A stretch of DNA of 64,000 nt from Nocardia rhizosphaerihabitans (GCF_014646295.1 NZ_BMNE01000012.1:62001-126000); one strand, 5' to 3'. Counted from the stretch's first letter, positions 18,006-28,152 are shown. The notes: generated by a model not told the origin, from the sequence alone. Numbers and translations are program-made.

Positions 18006-19208
18006 TCAGGGACGTTTTTTGTCGATGTCGATCTGTTCGGTAGGCGCGTCGTAATCACCGCGGGGGAACTGGGTGGTCGGCGCGTCGTCGTCGGCGTTCC
18101 ATCGCGAGGTGGGGGTGTCGTCCGGGGCCGCAGTGGGAGCGGGGGTCGGACGGGTGCCGCGCGGGCTGGCGTGGGCCGGGGCGGTGCCGCCGCGCAGGCC
18201 GAGGAACAGGCCGGCGAGCAGGGCGATCACGCCGAGGATGCCGAACACGATCGGCACGATGCGGCCGAACAGCGACAGCTTGTCGGTGTTCTCCTTGGCG
18301 ATCGCGATCTGCGACTCGACGGTCGCCTCGTCGAACACGATGTGCGACTTGAGCGCGGTCACCTCGGGCTTGTCCGCCGAGCGGGCGTAGAACAGGTGGA
18401 TCGACTCGCCGCCCTTGATGACGGTGCCCGTCTGCGGCTCGACCCACAGGTCACGCACGTTGGTGTAGTACCGGGTCATGGTGACCGGGGTGTCGGCGGG
18501 CACGTCGGTGACGCCCCACTTCGACGCGGGCAGGGTGAGCCGGTTGGCGGGCGCCTGCACGACGTCCCAGGTGCTGGTGACCGGCGCGGTCATCTGGAAG
18601 TGGTAGACCTTGGTGTTGTTGATCTCGGTCTCTTCGATGAAGTTCGCGTCGAAGGACTTACGCACGTTGATGTCGAAGTACGGGTACGTCTTCTTCTCGG
18701 TGCCGATCGGGAAGCGGTAGCCCAGGCCGGTGTGCTGCACCGGCTCCATGACGCTGCCGTCCTTGTTGACGGTGACCGCGATCGAGCCGTTGGGCTCGGT
18801 GTCGACCGGCATGCCGTCGGTGCGCGAGATGGTGACCCGGTCGATGGTCGCGGTGAGCAGGCCGGTGTCGCCCTGCACGTCGGTGCGGCGCAGCGTCTGG
18901 CCTGCCTGCAGCGTCATCTCGTTCGCGTCGGAGGGCTCCTCGACGGTGACGAAGCGCTGGGAGACCAGCGGCACGTCCTTGTTCACGACGGCGGGCCCGT
19001 CGCCGGTGGTCAGCGACTTGGAGTCGAGGACGAGGCTGTCCTCACCCTTCTGATTCTCCGCGATCGTGGTGATCTCGAGGTCGAGCGGAGTCTTGGCCAC
19101 CTTGCTCACGGTGTAGGTGGGGATCATCAGCGCGGCGACGAGTAATGCCGCGCCCAGACCCACGAGCACGCAGGCGACCGTCCTTCTGGTACCGGCACTC
19201 AGTGCCAT
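18006..19208 (-). CDS. DUF3068 membrane protein, Rv0227c-like
   Basis: 400 residues. An N-terminal helix (about residues 10-32) and a single helix near residues 300-325 (IVPIVFGILGVIALLAGLF) bracket a large extracytoplasmic domain with YFDINVRKSFDANF and MTRYYTNVRDLWVEP segments typical of DUF3068. The C-terminal tail of about 75 residues is Pro/Thr/Asp-rich and probably cytoplasmic. Some databases label the family PorA-family porin. From memory, the corynebacterial homologue is needed for lipomannan/lipoarabinomannan maturation; the identity here rests on family and synteny with Rv0227c. Confidence 0.85.
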   Translation of the reverse strand: MALSAGTRRTVACVLVGLGAALLVAALMIPTYTVSKVAKTPLDLEITTIAENQKGEDSLVLDSKSLTTGDGPAVVNKDVPLVSQRFVTVEEPSDANEMTLQAGQTLRRTDVQGDTGLLTATIDRVTISRTDGMPVDTEPNGSIAVTVNKDGSVMEPVQHTGLGYRFPIGTEKKTYPYFDINVRKSFDANFIEETEINNTKVYHFQMTAPVTSTWDVVQAPANRLTLPASKWGVTDVPADTPVTMTRYYTNVRDLWVEPQTGTVIKGGESIHLFYARSADKPEVTALKSHIVFDEATVESQIAIAKENTDKLSLFGRIVPIVFGILGVIALLAGLFLGLRGGTAPAHASPRGTRPTPAPTAAPDDTPTSRWNADDDAPTTQFPRGDYDAPTEQIDIDKKRP

Positions 19209-19354
19209 GCAAACTCTCCTCGTCGTTCGAACACGGATCCTCCGGTGGTCTGGTATTGCACCCTAGGCCCTCGTGAGCCCCGACACTAACAGCCCGGCCC
19301 GATAGAGTGCGGCGCTGCGCCCGGTAAATCGCCGACCGGGCAAAATGGGGAGCG

Positions 19355-20557
19355 ATGACAACCGCCACCGCTCCCGTTCCCGCTCCGCGCGCCTTCATTC
19401 CCGCATTGGAAGGCATGCGTGGGATGGCCGCGCTCGGTGTCTTGCTCACCCACGTCTCCTTCCAGACCGGAGCCGGTGGGATCGCGGTGCTCGGTCCGAT
19501 CCTGGAGCGCTTCGACATGGCGGTCGCGGTGTTCTTCGCGCTGTCGGGTTTCCTGCTGTGGCGCCCGCACGCGGCGGTGGCGCACGGCATGGGCACCGCG
19601 CCGACGACCGGCCGCTACCTGCTGCATCGCCTGATGCGCATCGTGCCCGCGTACTGGGCGGTCGTGGTGTTCGTGCTGCTGTTGCTGCCCGGCGCCGCGC
19701 AGTCGGCGAACCTGCGGGTGTGGGTGTCGAATCTGTTCCTGCTCCAGGTTTTCGTCCCGCTGACGCTGACCGAGGGCCTCACCCAGATGTGGAGCCTGTC
19801 GGTGGAGGTGGCCTTCTATCTGGTGCTGCCGCTGCTGGCCTGGTCGATCGTGTGGTTGCGCGGTCCGTCGGCGCGCAGGCGGGTGCCGGTGCTCTGCGGG
19901 CTGATCGCGGTGAGCCTGACCTGGAATCTGTGGCCGGTGCCGACACCGGATGCCATCCACGCCGACAACTGGCTGCCCGGCTATCTGCCGTGGTTCGCGG
20001 CGGGCATGGTGCTCGCCGAACTGATCCACCAGGTCAGGCCCGGCGCCTGGTGGGGCAGGCTGTTCTCGTCGCAGCCGCTGATGTGGGCGCTGGCGCTGGC
20101 CGCTTTCCTCGTCTCGGCGACCGAATTCGGTGGTCCGGCCGGTCTCGAACGCGCCGAGCCGTGGCAGTACGCGATGAAGATGCTGCTCGGCATGATCATC
20201 GGGTTCGGCCTGCTGGCCCCGCTGGTCCTGCGCCCGGCCGACGCCGCACCGCATCGCTGGCTGGAATCGCCGACCGCCCTCACCCTCGGCCGCTGGTCCT
20301 ACGGCATCTTCCTGTGGCATCTGGTCGTGCTGACCATGGTCTTCCCGGTGTTCGGCATCCTGCCGTTCAGCGGCCAGTTCGTCTACGTGCTCGTCCTGAC
20401 CACCGCGCTGACCATGCCGCTGGCCGCCGCGAGCTTCGCGTTGATCGAGGACCCGGCGCGCCGCCTGGCCCGGCGCTGGGACAAGGCCGCGGCAGCCCGC
20501 CGCTCCCGTCGGGACCAGGAGAAGGCCGCCGCCGCAGCGGCAACCACGTCCCGGTGA
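19355..20557 (+). CDS. tmaT: Acyltransferase-3 family membrane enzyme, TmaT/Rv0228-like
   Basis: 400 residues with about ten membrane helices. The family start is clear: IPALEGMRGMAALGVLLTHV contains the R and H typical of acyltransferase-3, followed by FFALSGFLLWRP and the SLSVEVAFYLVLPLLAW motif. In Corynebacterium the homologue at this locus (TmaT) acetylates trehalose monomycolate before MmpL-dependent export; I transfer the name from synteny with Rv0228 and the family, not from an alignment. The C-terminal 35 residues are basic and Ala-rich. Start ATG follows AAAATGGGGAGCG. Confidence 0.78.
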   Translation: MTTATAPVPAPRAFIPALEGMRGMAALGVLLTHVSFQTGAGGIAVLGPILERFDMAVAVFFALSGFLLWRPHAAVAHGMGTAPTTGRYLLHRLMRIVPAYWAVVVFVLLLLPGAAQSANLRVWVSNLFLLQVFVPLTLTEGLTQMWSLSVEVAFYLVLPLLAWSIVWLRGPSARRRVPVLCGLIAVSLTWNLWPVPTPDAIHADNWLPGYLPWFAAGMVLAELIHQVRPGAWWGRLFSSQPLMWALALAAFLVSATEFGGPAGLERAEPWQYAMKMLLGMIIGFGLLAPLVLRPADAAPHRWLESPTALTLGRWSYGIFLWHLVVLTMVFPVFGILPFSGQFVYVLVLTTALTMPLAAASFALIEDPARRLARRWDKAAAARRSRRDQEKAAAAAATTSR

Positions 20558-20589
20558 GCGCAGGTCGGCCGTCTACTTCGTGACAGGTC

Positions 20590-23500
20590 CTAGTCGCGCC
20601 GGTTGGCGCTGCGGCGCGGTAGTGCCGCGACGCCGACCGCGATGACAGCGATGACGGCGGGCGCCTGCGCCCACAGCGAGCCGCCCATATAAGGCGTCCC
20701 CGACCGCCACGTCCCCGTCGACAGCGCGGCCGCCGAGATCAGTGTCCCGAGCCCGGCCACCCATGGCAGCGCCTTGGCCGTCATCGCCGGCCGGAAGTGA
20801 CTACAACCCAGCGCGATCAGCGTGAACACCGCGCCGACCGGCCCCGACACGACGGTGACCACACCGGTCAGCCCGACCGCGGCGGCCCACCGAACACCCC
20901 ACGTCACCGGCGCCGGCCCGGCATCGGGCACCTCGCGTCGCCGCGGAATCGCCAGCAGTATCAGCGGAATCAACAGCAGCAGACCGCCGAAGATCGCGAG
21001 TCGGTACCAGCGGTCGGCCGGGAACGACACGGTGATCTCCCCGGTCGTGCCCGCCGGGACCACCCACGCCTGCTGCCAGCCGTCGACCACCACCGGCGAG
21101 AGCTCCCGGCCGTCGGCGGTGTGCGCCTCCCAGCCGACATTCGTGCTGAGCGGCAGGACGAGCAGCTGCGTGCCGGGCGCGGTGGGCGCGGGCGCGATCG
21201 GATCGGTGCGGATCAACCGCAGCCGGTCGACCGTGAACAGCTCGGTCGGCGCGACGGTGAGATCGGGGTGCCCCGGCAGCAGCTCGATATCGGCCGCGTC
21301 CGCCATGCAGGCCCGCGCGGAAACCGGTGCGCCGGAACGGAGTTCGTCGGCGGTGGCGGTGATGGTGGTGTGCACGGTGCGGCCACCGATCGCGATCACC
21401 GGTCCGTCCGCGCAGTCGATGGTGACGAGCCGATCGCCCGCGGCGGGCGCCGGGTACTCGGGACCGAGCACCTCCACCTCGGCCAACCCGGACGGCTGGG
21501 AGAGGACGAAGCCGAGCGCGGTGCGGTCGAGCACCTCGTTCCAGCTCTGGATGCTGATCTCGATGTGGTCGGTGACCGTGGGGTACAGCGAGATCCGCGC
21601 GGGCTCGCCGTGCTCGCGCTCGGGGAGTTCGCGGAACTGCGGACCGTTGCCGAGGTTGACCATGACGGCGGTGGCGGTCGCGGGCAGCCCGCCGAGCGCG
21701 GTGGTGAGGTCGAGCCCGGTGACCTCGGTGGGCTCCGGAAGTTCCAGCACCAGTGTGGGTTTGGCGCCCGCGAGACCGCGGACGGTGGATTCGGGCGCGG
21801 TCCAGGTGGTCTTCGGATCGCCGTCGGTGGCGGCGAACGCGGCGCCGCGCAGGTCACCGACATCGGCCTTACCGCGCGCCACCGGCCGGGTGTGATCGGT
21901 GAGCAGCGCCTCCAGCGCAGGGCCTGGCCGGGTACGGACGGTCAGCTCGGTGGTGGCGGTGAGCGGCTCAGGAACCGAGAGCGTGCGGCCGAAGACGCCA
22001 GGCTCCTCGGCGGGCAGCCCCAGGCCCTTGCTGCAGTGCACCCGATCGGGCCCGTCGAAACACGCACTGCGCCCGAGGAATTCCTGCCCGAGATCCCAGC
22101 CGGTGATCGTGGTGCCCGGCGCGACCTCGGGCAGCACGACGCGATGCCGGATATCGACGCGCACCGGCGAGTCCCGCACCGTGTAGTCATCGAGAGTGAG
22201 CTCGCTGATCCCGAATTGCCCACCACTGGTGCCGGTCTCGGTCCGCGCGGCGGTGATCATCACCCAGTCGGTCTTGCCCGCGGGCAGCGGAACCGTCACG
22301 GGCGCACCGGGTTCGGTGATCCGCGCCGACACCGTGCCACGCGAGGTGCGGACCTCCACCCACTTCACCGGATCGCCCAGGGCGGCCGCCGTGGTGGTGA
22401 ACCGCAGCGACCCGGTGGTGATCGGCTTGTCGAGATCGAGCCGGAGCCACTGTCCGAGTGCGGATTCGGCGCCGTTGCTGATCCAGGCGGTACTCGGATC
22501 GCCGTCGACCGCGGCGGCGGTGGAGCTGCCGGGCGCCGAGCCGCCGATCTGGGTGGCATCGGCCGCGGAGCTGGACGCGGTGACCTTCGCGCCCGACCAC
22601 TCGCCACGCACCAGGGGAGTGCCGTCGACCGGGTAGTCGGGCACCAGATTGTGGGTGCGGCGCGCGTCGTCGGCGGCGCGGACCGCGGAGTTGTGATTGT
22701 CGACCCGGCCGAAGTCCGCCTCGCGGTCCATCGGCGTATCGGTCAGCAGCGTCGGCTTCGGCGGCAACCCGGCCCGCGCGGCATCGGCGGCGAGAAGCAC
22801 AGGGGCCGTGGGGTTTCCGGTATCGCGCCGGATGCGCTCGAGCACTTCGGGACCGCCCTGGACGACCGGCACCGAATCCAGCGCGACGGTGTACGCGCCA
22901 GGGAAGCCGGCCGGAGCGCCGATGCCGCCGCGCACGTCGACCGGGGTGCCCGGCGGGGGCACCTCGACCCGGTAGATCTCGATCGCCGGATAGGCGGGCT
23001 GCAGATCGTTGTCGACGACCAGCCCGGCGTCCGCCGCGCGCGGACCGATCAGGTCACCGAATTCGGCCACCTTCGTCAGCCCCGGTGAACCCTCGATCGC
23101 GCGGTGCGCCAGCATCGGCCGGGTCGACCGCGATGTCTCGGGGTCGAGGTCGTTGCGCAGCACCAGAACTCCGATGCCCTGGTCGGCGAGGGTCGCGGCC
23201 AGCCCGGTCGACGGCCTGCCGTCGGCGATGAGCCGCTGCACCGAATCCATCGCGCGGATGGTGCCCGGCGGATTCAGCGGGACCGAATCGCGCACGGCCC
23301 AGGGCGTACTCGCCAAGGCCTGCAAGGGTTCGTCGCGGGTGAGTCCCCAGATCTGACTGCCGAACGGAGCGCCGGGCACGACGAGCGCACGGGTGTCGGC
23401 GGCATTGTCGGCCAGCCAGTCCGCGGTCTCGGTCCAGTACGCGGGCACCTCGTCGTAGGCGCCGCGCGGCGCGAGCTTGCCCGTCCACGCCAGCGAGGTG

Positions 23501-24939
23501 GCGAGGGTGAGCGCGGCCAGGATCAAGGCGGCGACGGCGACGAGCCGATCCCGCTCCGGGTGGGCGAACGTGTTGCGCCACTCCCGCAGCGGCACCGAGG
23601 CGGGCAGGGGCACCCGGCCGAGCAGGTGCGCCAGGCCGATCACCAGCGGCAGCCGGATCAGCGGCTCCAACTTGTGCACATTGCGCAGCGGCGCGCCGCT
23701 CGAGTCGAGGAACACCCGCACCGATTCGGCGAACGGGCCACCGAGCTCGCCCACGTATCCGGCGCAGATCCCGGCCAGGCCGACGAGCAGGATCAGCGCG
23801 AACCGGCCCCGGTACGGCATGGACGAGCGGGCAAGCCCGGCCATGCCCGCCGCGGCGAGCAACCCGGTCGCCAGCACCGCGGCGGGCTGGGTGACCAGCA
23901 CCGCGCCCGCGATGCGCTCAGGCGAGACGAACGGCGTCCAGCTGTCCGTGCCGCGCAGCACTTCGCTCAGCGAGGCCCACTGCGTCGTCACCCCCGAGGA
24001 CTCGATGTAGTCGAGGAACGGCGGACTCACCTTGCCGAGCAGCAGCAGCGGCACCACCCACCAGAAGGTCGCCAGCACCAGCAGCGGAATCCAGGCCGCC
24101 GTGAACCGCCACCACCGCCGATTCGGCCGGTACGAGGCCCACCACAGCGCGGCGGGCAGGAACGCGGCCACGGTCGCGACGGCGTTCACAGACCCCATCA
24201 GCGCCAGCGCGAGCGCACTACCGGCCGGAGAGAGCGCGCCACCGCGCCTTACCGTGCGGCCCGGGTCACCCCCACCCTGATCGCCGCGCGCGGCCGGGTT
24301 CGCGCCCCGGTCGCCCTGCGCGCTCGTTTCAGTCGCCCCCGTGCCCCGTCGATTCCGTACCGCAACACCGAGCGCGGCGGGCGCGAGCAGCACCCACGGC
24401 GCCAGCATCATCGGTAGCGTTTCCGAGGAGATCGAGCCGAGCGTGGTGAGCACCCGCGGTGACAACGCGAACGCGATACCGGCGATCACCCGCGACCCGC
24501 GCGCGCCGATCCCCAGCGTCTCGCACAGCTTGACGATCCCCCAGAACCCGGCGAGCAGCAGCAGCGCCCACCAGATGCGCTGAGTCACCCACGCGGGCAG
24601 GTTCAGCAGATGCCCGGCGGAGAAGAAGGTGCCGTGCGGGAAGAAGTAGCCGTAGGCCTGGTTCTGCACCTGGCCCATCGGAGCCTGACTGCTCCACAGG
24701 TGCGAAGCCCGCGCGAGGAAACCCAGCGGGTTCTGCGCGAGGTCGTACTTGGTGTCCGCGACGGTGAGCCCTGGCGCCTGCGCGAACGTCAGGACGAAGG
24801 CGGCTACGACCGTGCCGACGAACCAGCGCCAACCCAGTGGAGCCGTGTCCGGTTGCCCCGCTAGGGGGCGTGACGCGCCGGCGTCGGACTCAGCGGCTGC
24901 CGTATTCAGGGGCGTTGAGCAGCGAGGAGTCCTTGTCAC
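20590..24939 (-). CDS. aftD: Arabinofuranosyltransferase AftD
   Basis: 1449 residues, close to the roughly 1400 of M. tuberculosis AftD. It is a GT-C membrane enzyme that adds arabinofuranose from decaprenyl-phosphoryl-arabinose to arabinogalactan and lipoarabinomannan. Helices begin at WFVGTVVAAFVLTFAQAPG; about residues 40-500 form the multispanning catalytic part with early acidic residues in VADTKYDLAQNPLGF. Two discoidin-like carbohydrate-binding regions lie near residues 773-910 and 1016-1153, and helices return at the C-terminus. The GTG start at 24939 lies inside the preceding tiny gene (50-base overlap); I see no better start downstream. Confidence 0.93.
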   Translation of the reverse strand: MTRTPRCSTPLNTAAAESDAGASRPLAGQPDTAPLGWRWFVGTVVAAFVLTFAQAPGLTVADTKYDLAQNPLGFLARASHLWSSQAPMGQVQNQAYGYFFPHGTFFSAGHLLNLPAWVTQRIWWALLLLAGFWGIVKLCETLGIGARGSRVIAGIAFALSPRVLTTLGSISSETLPMMLAPWVLLAPAALGVAVRNRRGTGATETSAQGDRGANPAARGDQGGGDPGRTVRRGGALSPAGSALALALMGSVNAVATVAAFLPAALWWASYRPNRRWWRFTAAWIPLLVLATFWWVVPLLLLGKVSPPFLDYIESSGVTTQWASLSEVLRGTDSWTPFVSPERIAGAVLVTQPAAVLATGLLAAAGMAGLARSSMPYRGRFALILLVGLAGICAGYVGELGGPFAESVRVFLDSSGAPLRNVHKLEPLIRLPLVIGLAHLLGRVPLPASVPLREWRNTFAHPERDRLVAVAALILAALTLATSLAWTGKLAPRGAYDEVPAYWTETADWLADNAADTRALVVPGAPFGSQIWGLTRDEPLQALASTPWAVRDSVPLNPPGTIRAMDSVQRLIADGRPSTGLAATLADQGIGVLVLRNDLDPETSRSTRPMLAHRAIEGSPGLTKVAEFGDLIGPRAADAGLVVDNDLQPAYPAIEIYRVEVPPPGTPVDVRGGIGAPAGFPGAYTVALDSVPVVQGGPEVLERIRRDTGNPTAPVLLAADAARAGLPPKPTLLTDTPMDREADFGRVDNHNSAVRAADDARRTHNLVPDYPVDGTPLVRGEWSGAKVTASSSAADATQIGGSAPGSSTAAAVDGDPSTAWISNGAESALGQWLRLDLDKPITTGSLRFTTTAAALGDPVKWVEVRTSRGTVSARITEPGAPVTVPLPAGKTDWVMITAARTETGTSGGQFGISELTLDDYTVRDSPVRVDIRHRVVLPEVAPGTTITGWDLGQEFLGRSACFDGPDRVHCSKGLGLPAEEPGVFGRTLSVPEPLTATTELTVRTRPGPALEALLTDHTRPVARGKADVGDLRGAAFAATDGDPKTTWTAPESTVRGLAGAKPTLVLELPEPTEVTGLDLTTALGGLPATATAVMVNLGNGPQFRELPEREHGEPARISLYPTVTDHIEISIQSWNEVLDRTALGFVLSQPSGLAEVEVLGPEYPAPAAGDRLVTIDCADGPVIAIGGRTVHTTITATADELRSGAPVSARACMADAADIELLPGHPDLTVAPTELFTVDRLRLIRTDPIAPAPTAPGTQLLVLPLSTNVGWEAHTADGRELSPVVVDGWQQAWVVPAGTTGEITVSFPADRWYRLAIFGGLLLLIPLILLAIPRRREVPDAGPAPVTWGVRWAAAVGLTGVVTVVSGPVGAVFTLIALGCSHFRPAMTAKALPWVAGLGTLISAAALSTGTWRSGTPYMGGSLWAQAPAVIAVIAVGVAALPRRSANRRD

Positions 24940-25060
24940 CGCTGCGGTCGATCGAGGGCGCCGTGTTCTGCTGCACCGCTGCCGTGATCGCGAAGACGGC
25001 GATTGCGCTCAGCAGGGCGCCGCCGACCGCGCTGGCAACAGCCGGAACAGCAAACTTCAT
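24890..25060 (-). CDS. Tiny single-helix protein, DUF2613-like (Rv0236A-like)
   Basis: 56 residues from the ATG at 25060. It starts MKFAVPAVASAVGGALLSA, giving one signal-anchor or secretion helix, then a short polar tail (DRSGDKDSSLLNAPEYGSR). The length, the NAPEYGxR ending and the position directly before aftD match the small conserved protein Rv0236A. It overlaps the aftD start, suggesting coupled translation. The function is unknown; a role with AftD in the membrane is inference. Confidence 0.85.
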   Translation of the reverse strand: MKFAVPAVASAVGGALLSAIAVFAITAAVQQNTAPSIDRSGDKDSSLLNAPEYGSR

Positions 25061-25127
25061 CGCGCACTCCAATACGCTCGACGTCGGGGTGGTACTCCGG
25101 CCAACCTAGCAGGTGCGGCCCGTCAGG

Positions 25128-26306
25128 TCAGTCTTCGGGGACGTGGCAATCCAGCGCGCCGAGCAGCGTCCGGAATTTGGCGGTGGTCTCGGCGAGCTCG
25201 GCCCGCGGATCGGAGGCGGCGACGATCCCGCCACCCGCGCTCGCCCGCAGCGTGCGCCGGTCGGCCGCGAGCTCGGCGCCGCGGATGGCGACCACCCATT
25301 CGCCGTCGCCGTCCTCGGCACACCAGCCGACAGCGCCGCCGTAGAAACCGCGGTGTGGTTCGTCGGCGAGGATCGCGTCCAGCGCGGCGCCGAAGGGCGT
25401 CCCGTTGACGGCCGGTGTCGGATGCAGCAGCAACGCCAGATCCAGCGCTGTTGTCGACGGGTCGCGCAGCACGCCGTGAATCGGCGTGGCCAGATGCCAG
25501 ACCTGTTCGGTACTCAGCAGTTCCGGCGCGTCCGGAATATGGAGTTCGGCGCAGACCGGTTCCAGCTGCTGCCGGATCCACTCGATCACGAACGCGTGCT
25601 CGTCGTTGTTCTTGACGCTCGACAGCAATTCGCGCGCCTGCGCGGCGTCGGCATCCGGATCGGCGCGCCGGGGGAGGGTGCCTGCCAGCGGATGCAGGCT
25701 GACGCGATCACCATGACGCGCGACCAGCACCTCCGGGGTGGCGCCGAGCAGGATCTCGCCGGGCCTGCCCGCCACCGTCAGGTCGACCACGTACACACTC
25801 GCCGACGGATGTCTGGTCAGCAGGTGCCCGGCCAGCACCTCCGGATCGAGCGGTTCCTGCGCTTCGAGCACCATGCTGCGTGCGGCCACGACCTTGCGTA
25901 GCTCGTTCGCGGGATCGCCGAGCTGCTCGACCAGCTTGGTCACTCGCGCGATGTGCTCTGCGGCACTGGGCATTTCGCGGATGACCCGCACGCCCGGCAG
26001 CTCCGGCAACGCCGCGGGCCGCCACGGGCCCGCGGTGTGCATCGCTGTTTCGGGCCGCCAGAGCGCAGCGGGCTCCCGCGGATCGAAAGGCAGTGCGCCG
26101 ACGATCAGCCGCGGCGCCGGCGACTCGCCGGATCGCGGTGTGGACTCGGCCGCGCGCGTCTGGGCCGTCGCGCTGTCGTCAGCTCCGGACGCGCCGTCGC
26201 GCCAGGCACGCAGCGCCGCGACCGCCTGCCCGGCGTCGGAGTAGGTCGCGCGCACGCCCGTAGCCACCAGCACGGCGTCAGGTCGAGCGAGCAGGAACGG
26301 TTCCAT
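25128..26306 (-). CDS. Isochorismate synthase (EntC/DhbC family)
   Basis: 392 residues. It converts chorismate to isochorismate, the entry to salicylate/2,3-dihydroxybenzoate siderophores or to menaquinone. Chorismate-binding motifs are visible in order: LLGATPEVLV, SLHPLAGTLPR, HPTPAVNGTP, GFYGGAVGWC and the final SAGGGIVAASDPRAE. Residues about 40-65 are a disordered insert. No siderophore or menaquinone genes are adjacent, so the pathway cannot be fixed; nocobactin-type siderophores are plausible for the genus. It interrupts the otherwise conserved aftD-lpqI order. Confidence 0.88.
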   Translation of the reverse strand: MEPFLLARPDAVLVATGVRATYSDAGQAVAALRAWRDGASGADDSATAQTRAAESTPRSGESPAPRLIVGALPFDPREPAALWRPETAMHTAGPWRPAALPELPGVRVIREMPSAAEHIARVTKLVEQLGDPANELRKVVAARSMVLEAQEPLDPEVLAGHLLTRHPSASVYVVDLTVAGRPGEILLGATPEVLVARHGDRVSLHPLAGTLPRRADPDADAAQARELLSSVKNNDEHAFVIEWIRQQLEPVCAELHIPDAPELLSTEQVWHLATPIHGVLRDPSTTALDLALLLHPTPAVNGTPFGAALDAILADEPHRGFYGGAVGWCAEDGDGEWVVAIRGAELAADRRTLRASAGGGIVAASDPRAELAETTAKFRTLLGALDCHVPED

Positions 26307-26363
26307 GGTGCTTCGACCATAACGCCGACCCCACCCCCGCCGGTCGGCAGAGCGATCGAACTC

Positions 26364-26831
26364 TCAGTGCTCGGGCGGCACCAGGAAGACCGGCCGGTGC
26401 CCGTGCTTGAGCACCGCCTCGGCGACGCTGCTGTGCAGCAGCGCGCGCAGCCCGGTCGCGCCGCGCGTACCGGCGACGATGATGTCGACATCGAGTTCGT
26501 CGGCGCAGTCGACGATCGCGTTCCAGATCGTGGTCGTGCACTCGACAGTCCGTGGCTCGGCATCGATTCCGGCCAGTTTGGCCAGGTGCACGCCCTCGGC
26601 GTTGATCTTGCGGGCATCGGTGTAGGCGATGTCCTCGATCTCCTCGTCGGGCACCCAGTCCGGTTGCATCACCCCGGCCAGCCCGGAGATCCGGGCGGCC
26701 TGGCGCACCATCGGCTCCCAGGCGGTGAGCAGGATCGCGCGCTCGGCGGCGAGGAAGCGGCCCGCGTACTGGATGGCGCGCTTGGCATGTTCGGAACCGT
26801 CGTAGGCGATGAGCATCCGATCGCAAGCCAT
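26364..26831 (-). CDS. Universal stress protein (UspA family)
   Basis: 155 residues, single UspA domain, starting MACDRMLIAYDGSEHAKRA with the family Asp. The ATP-site loop GTRGATGLRALLHSSVAE is present but ends in Ser-Ser rather than Gly-Ser. I chose the ATG at 26831 because AGGAGGT lies seven bases upstream; a longer start at 26867 has no such site. Usps bind ATP and act in stress survival; the target is unknown. Confidence 0.9.
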   Translation of the reverse strand: MACDRMLIAYDGSEHAKRAIQYAGRFLAAERAILLTAWEPMVRQAARISGLAGVMQPDWVPDEEIEDIAYTDARKINAEGVHLAKLAGIDAEPRTVECTTTIWNAIVDCADELDVDIIVAGTRGATGLRALLHSSVAEAVLKHGHRPVFLVPPEH

Positions 26832-26944
26832 GACGACCTCCTGCGCTGGTCCAGCGACTGTGCCCACAGATTACCCCCGCGTTCGGCGATTCAATCGCAC
26901 ACCGGTGGCGCGGTTCGGGGGCCGATCCGGCTACCGTGGAGCAC

Positions 26945-28114
26945 ATGCGGAAATCGCCTGTGGTCGTGTTCGCAGTCCTGGCCGCCGTCGCCACCGCCTG
27001 TTCGGGAGGTTCGTCGCCTGAGACGACCACCGCGGCGACCGGCACCGGCCTCCCCACGTCGTCCCCCGCGGGTTCGCCCGCCCCGGGCACCCCAGCCCAA
27101 AGCCCCTGCGGCACGGACTATCTCGCGAAGTTCACCCAGCGCGAGAAACTCGCCCAGCTGCTGACCGTCGGCATCACCGGCTCGGCCGACGCCACGAATG
27201 TGGTGAGCACCGAGCAGGTCGGTGGCATCTTCATCGGCAGCTGGACCGATCCGGGGCTGATGGACAAGGCCCAGCTCGACGCGGTGAAGGCGCTGGCCAA
27301 GGCGCCGCTGATGGTGACCATCGACGAGGAGGGCGGCCGCGTCTCGCGCGCGAAGAACGTGATCGGCGCGATCCCGTCGGCCCGCGTGATCGCGCAGACC
27401 CAGACGTCCGAGCAGTACTACCAGAACACGCTGACCAGGTCGGAGTCGTTGAAAGACCTGGGTATCACGGTGAACTTCGCCCCGAGTGTCGACGTGAGCA
27501 GCCAGCCCGACGACAGCGTCATCGGTGACCGCTCCTTCAGCGACGACCCGCAGGTGGTGACCGAGTACGCCGGCGCCTACATCCGCGCGGCCAACGAGGT
27601 CGGCCTCGGCTCGGTGATCAAGCACTTCCCCGGTCACGGCTCGGGTTCGGGTGACTCGCACACCGGCGCCGTCCGCACGCCGCCGCTGTCGGAGCTGCAG
27701 GACAGGGATCTGGTCCCGTTCCGCGAACTGGTGAACTCCGGCGCCGCGGTGATGGTCGGTCACCTGGACGTGCCGGGGCTGACCGAACCCGATGTGCCCG
27801 CGAGCATCAGCCCGGCCGCGATGACGCTGCTGCGTGAGGGCACCGGCTACGGCGCGCCGCCGTTCGACGGTCCGATCTTCACCGACGATCTCGGTGGCAT
27901 GGCGGCCATCACCGCCCGCATGTCGATCGCCGAGGCGGTCGAGGCCTCGCTGGTCGCGGGCGCCGACAATGCCCTGTGGATCAGCACCGACGCGGTACCC
28001 CAGGTGCTCGACCGTTTGGAACAGTCGGTGGCGAGTGGCAAACTGCCCGCCGACCGGGTCGACGCCTCCGTGCTGCGGATGGCGCGCTACAAGGGCGCAC
28101 CGCTGGGCTGCTGA
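26945..28114 (+). CDS. lpqI: LpqI-like lipoprotein, glycoside hydrolase family 3
   Basis: 389 residues. A signal peptide ends in a lipobox-like VATAC at about residue 20, followed by a Ser/Thr/Pro/Gly-rich linker and a GH3 domain. The catalytic Asp lies in FTDDLGGM and the His/Asp loop in KHFPGHGSGSGDSH, features of bacterial beta-N-acetylglucosaminidases (NagZ-type) that recycle peptidoglycan. In mycobacteria LpqI is the surface N-acetylglucosaminidase. The position before the TetR gene matches Rv0237. I chose the ATG at 26945; the upstream GTG at 26936 would add three residues. Confidence 0.9.
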   Translation: MRKSPVVVFAVLAAVATACSGGSSPETTTAATGTGLPTSSPAGSPAPGTPAQSPCGTDYLAKFTQREKLAQLLTVGITGSADATNVVSTEQVGGIFIGSWTDPGLMDKAQLDAVKALAKAPLMVTIDEEGGRVSRAKNVIGAIPSARVIAQTQTSEQYYQNTLTRSESLKDLGITVNFAPSVDVSSQPDDSVIGDRSFSDDPQVVTEYAGAYIRAANEVGLGSVIKHFPGHGSGSGDSHTGAVRTPPLSELQDRDLVPFRELVNSGAAVMVGHLDVPGLTEPDVPASISPAAMTLLREGTGYGAPPFDGPIFTDDLGGMAAITARMSIAEAVEASLVAGADNALWISTDAVPQVLDRLEQSVASGKLPADRVDASVLRMARYKGAPLGC

Positions 28115-28152
28115 GGCGTCCGGCGACTATGTGGCAAATGGGCACCCCCGAT

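Noticed and set aside
20797..23088. 763-codon open frame on the plus strand inside aftD
   Set aside because: Shadow of aftD third-position GC bias; composition is Arg/Gly/Asp repeats with no fold or start signal.
25128..26306. Siderophore cluster around the isochorismate synthase
   Set aside because: Neighbours are envelope and stress genes; no NRPS, salicylate or transport genes are present in the window.
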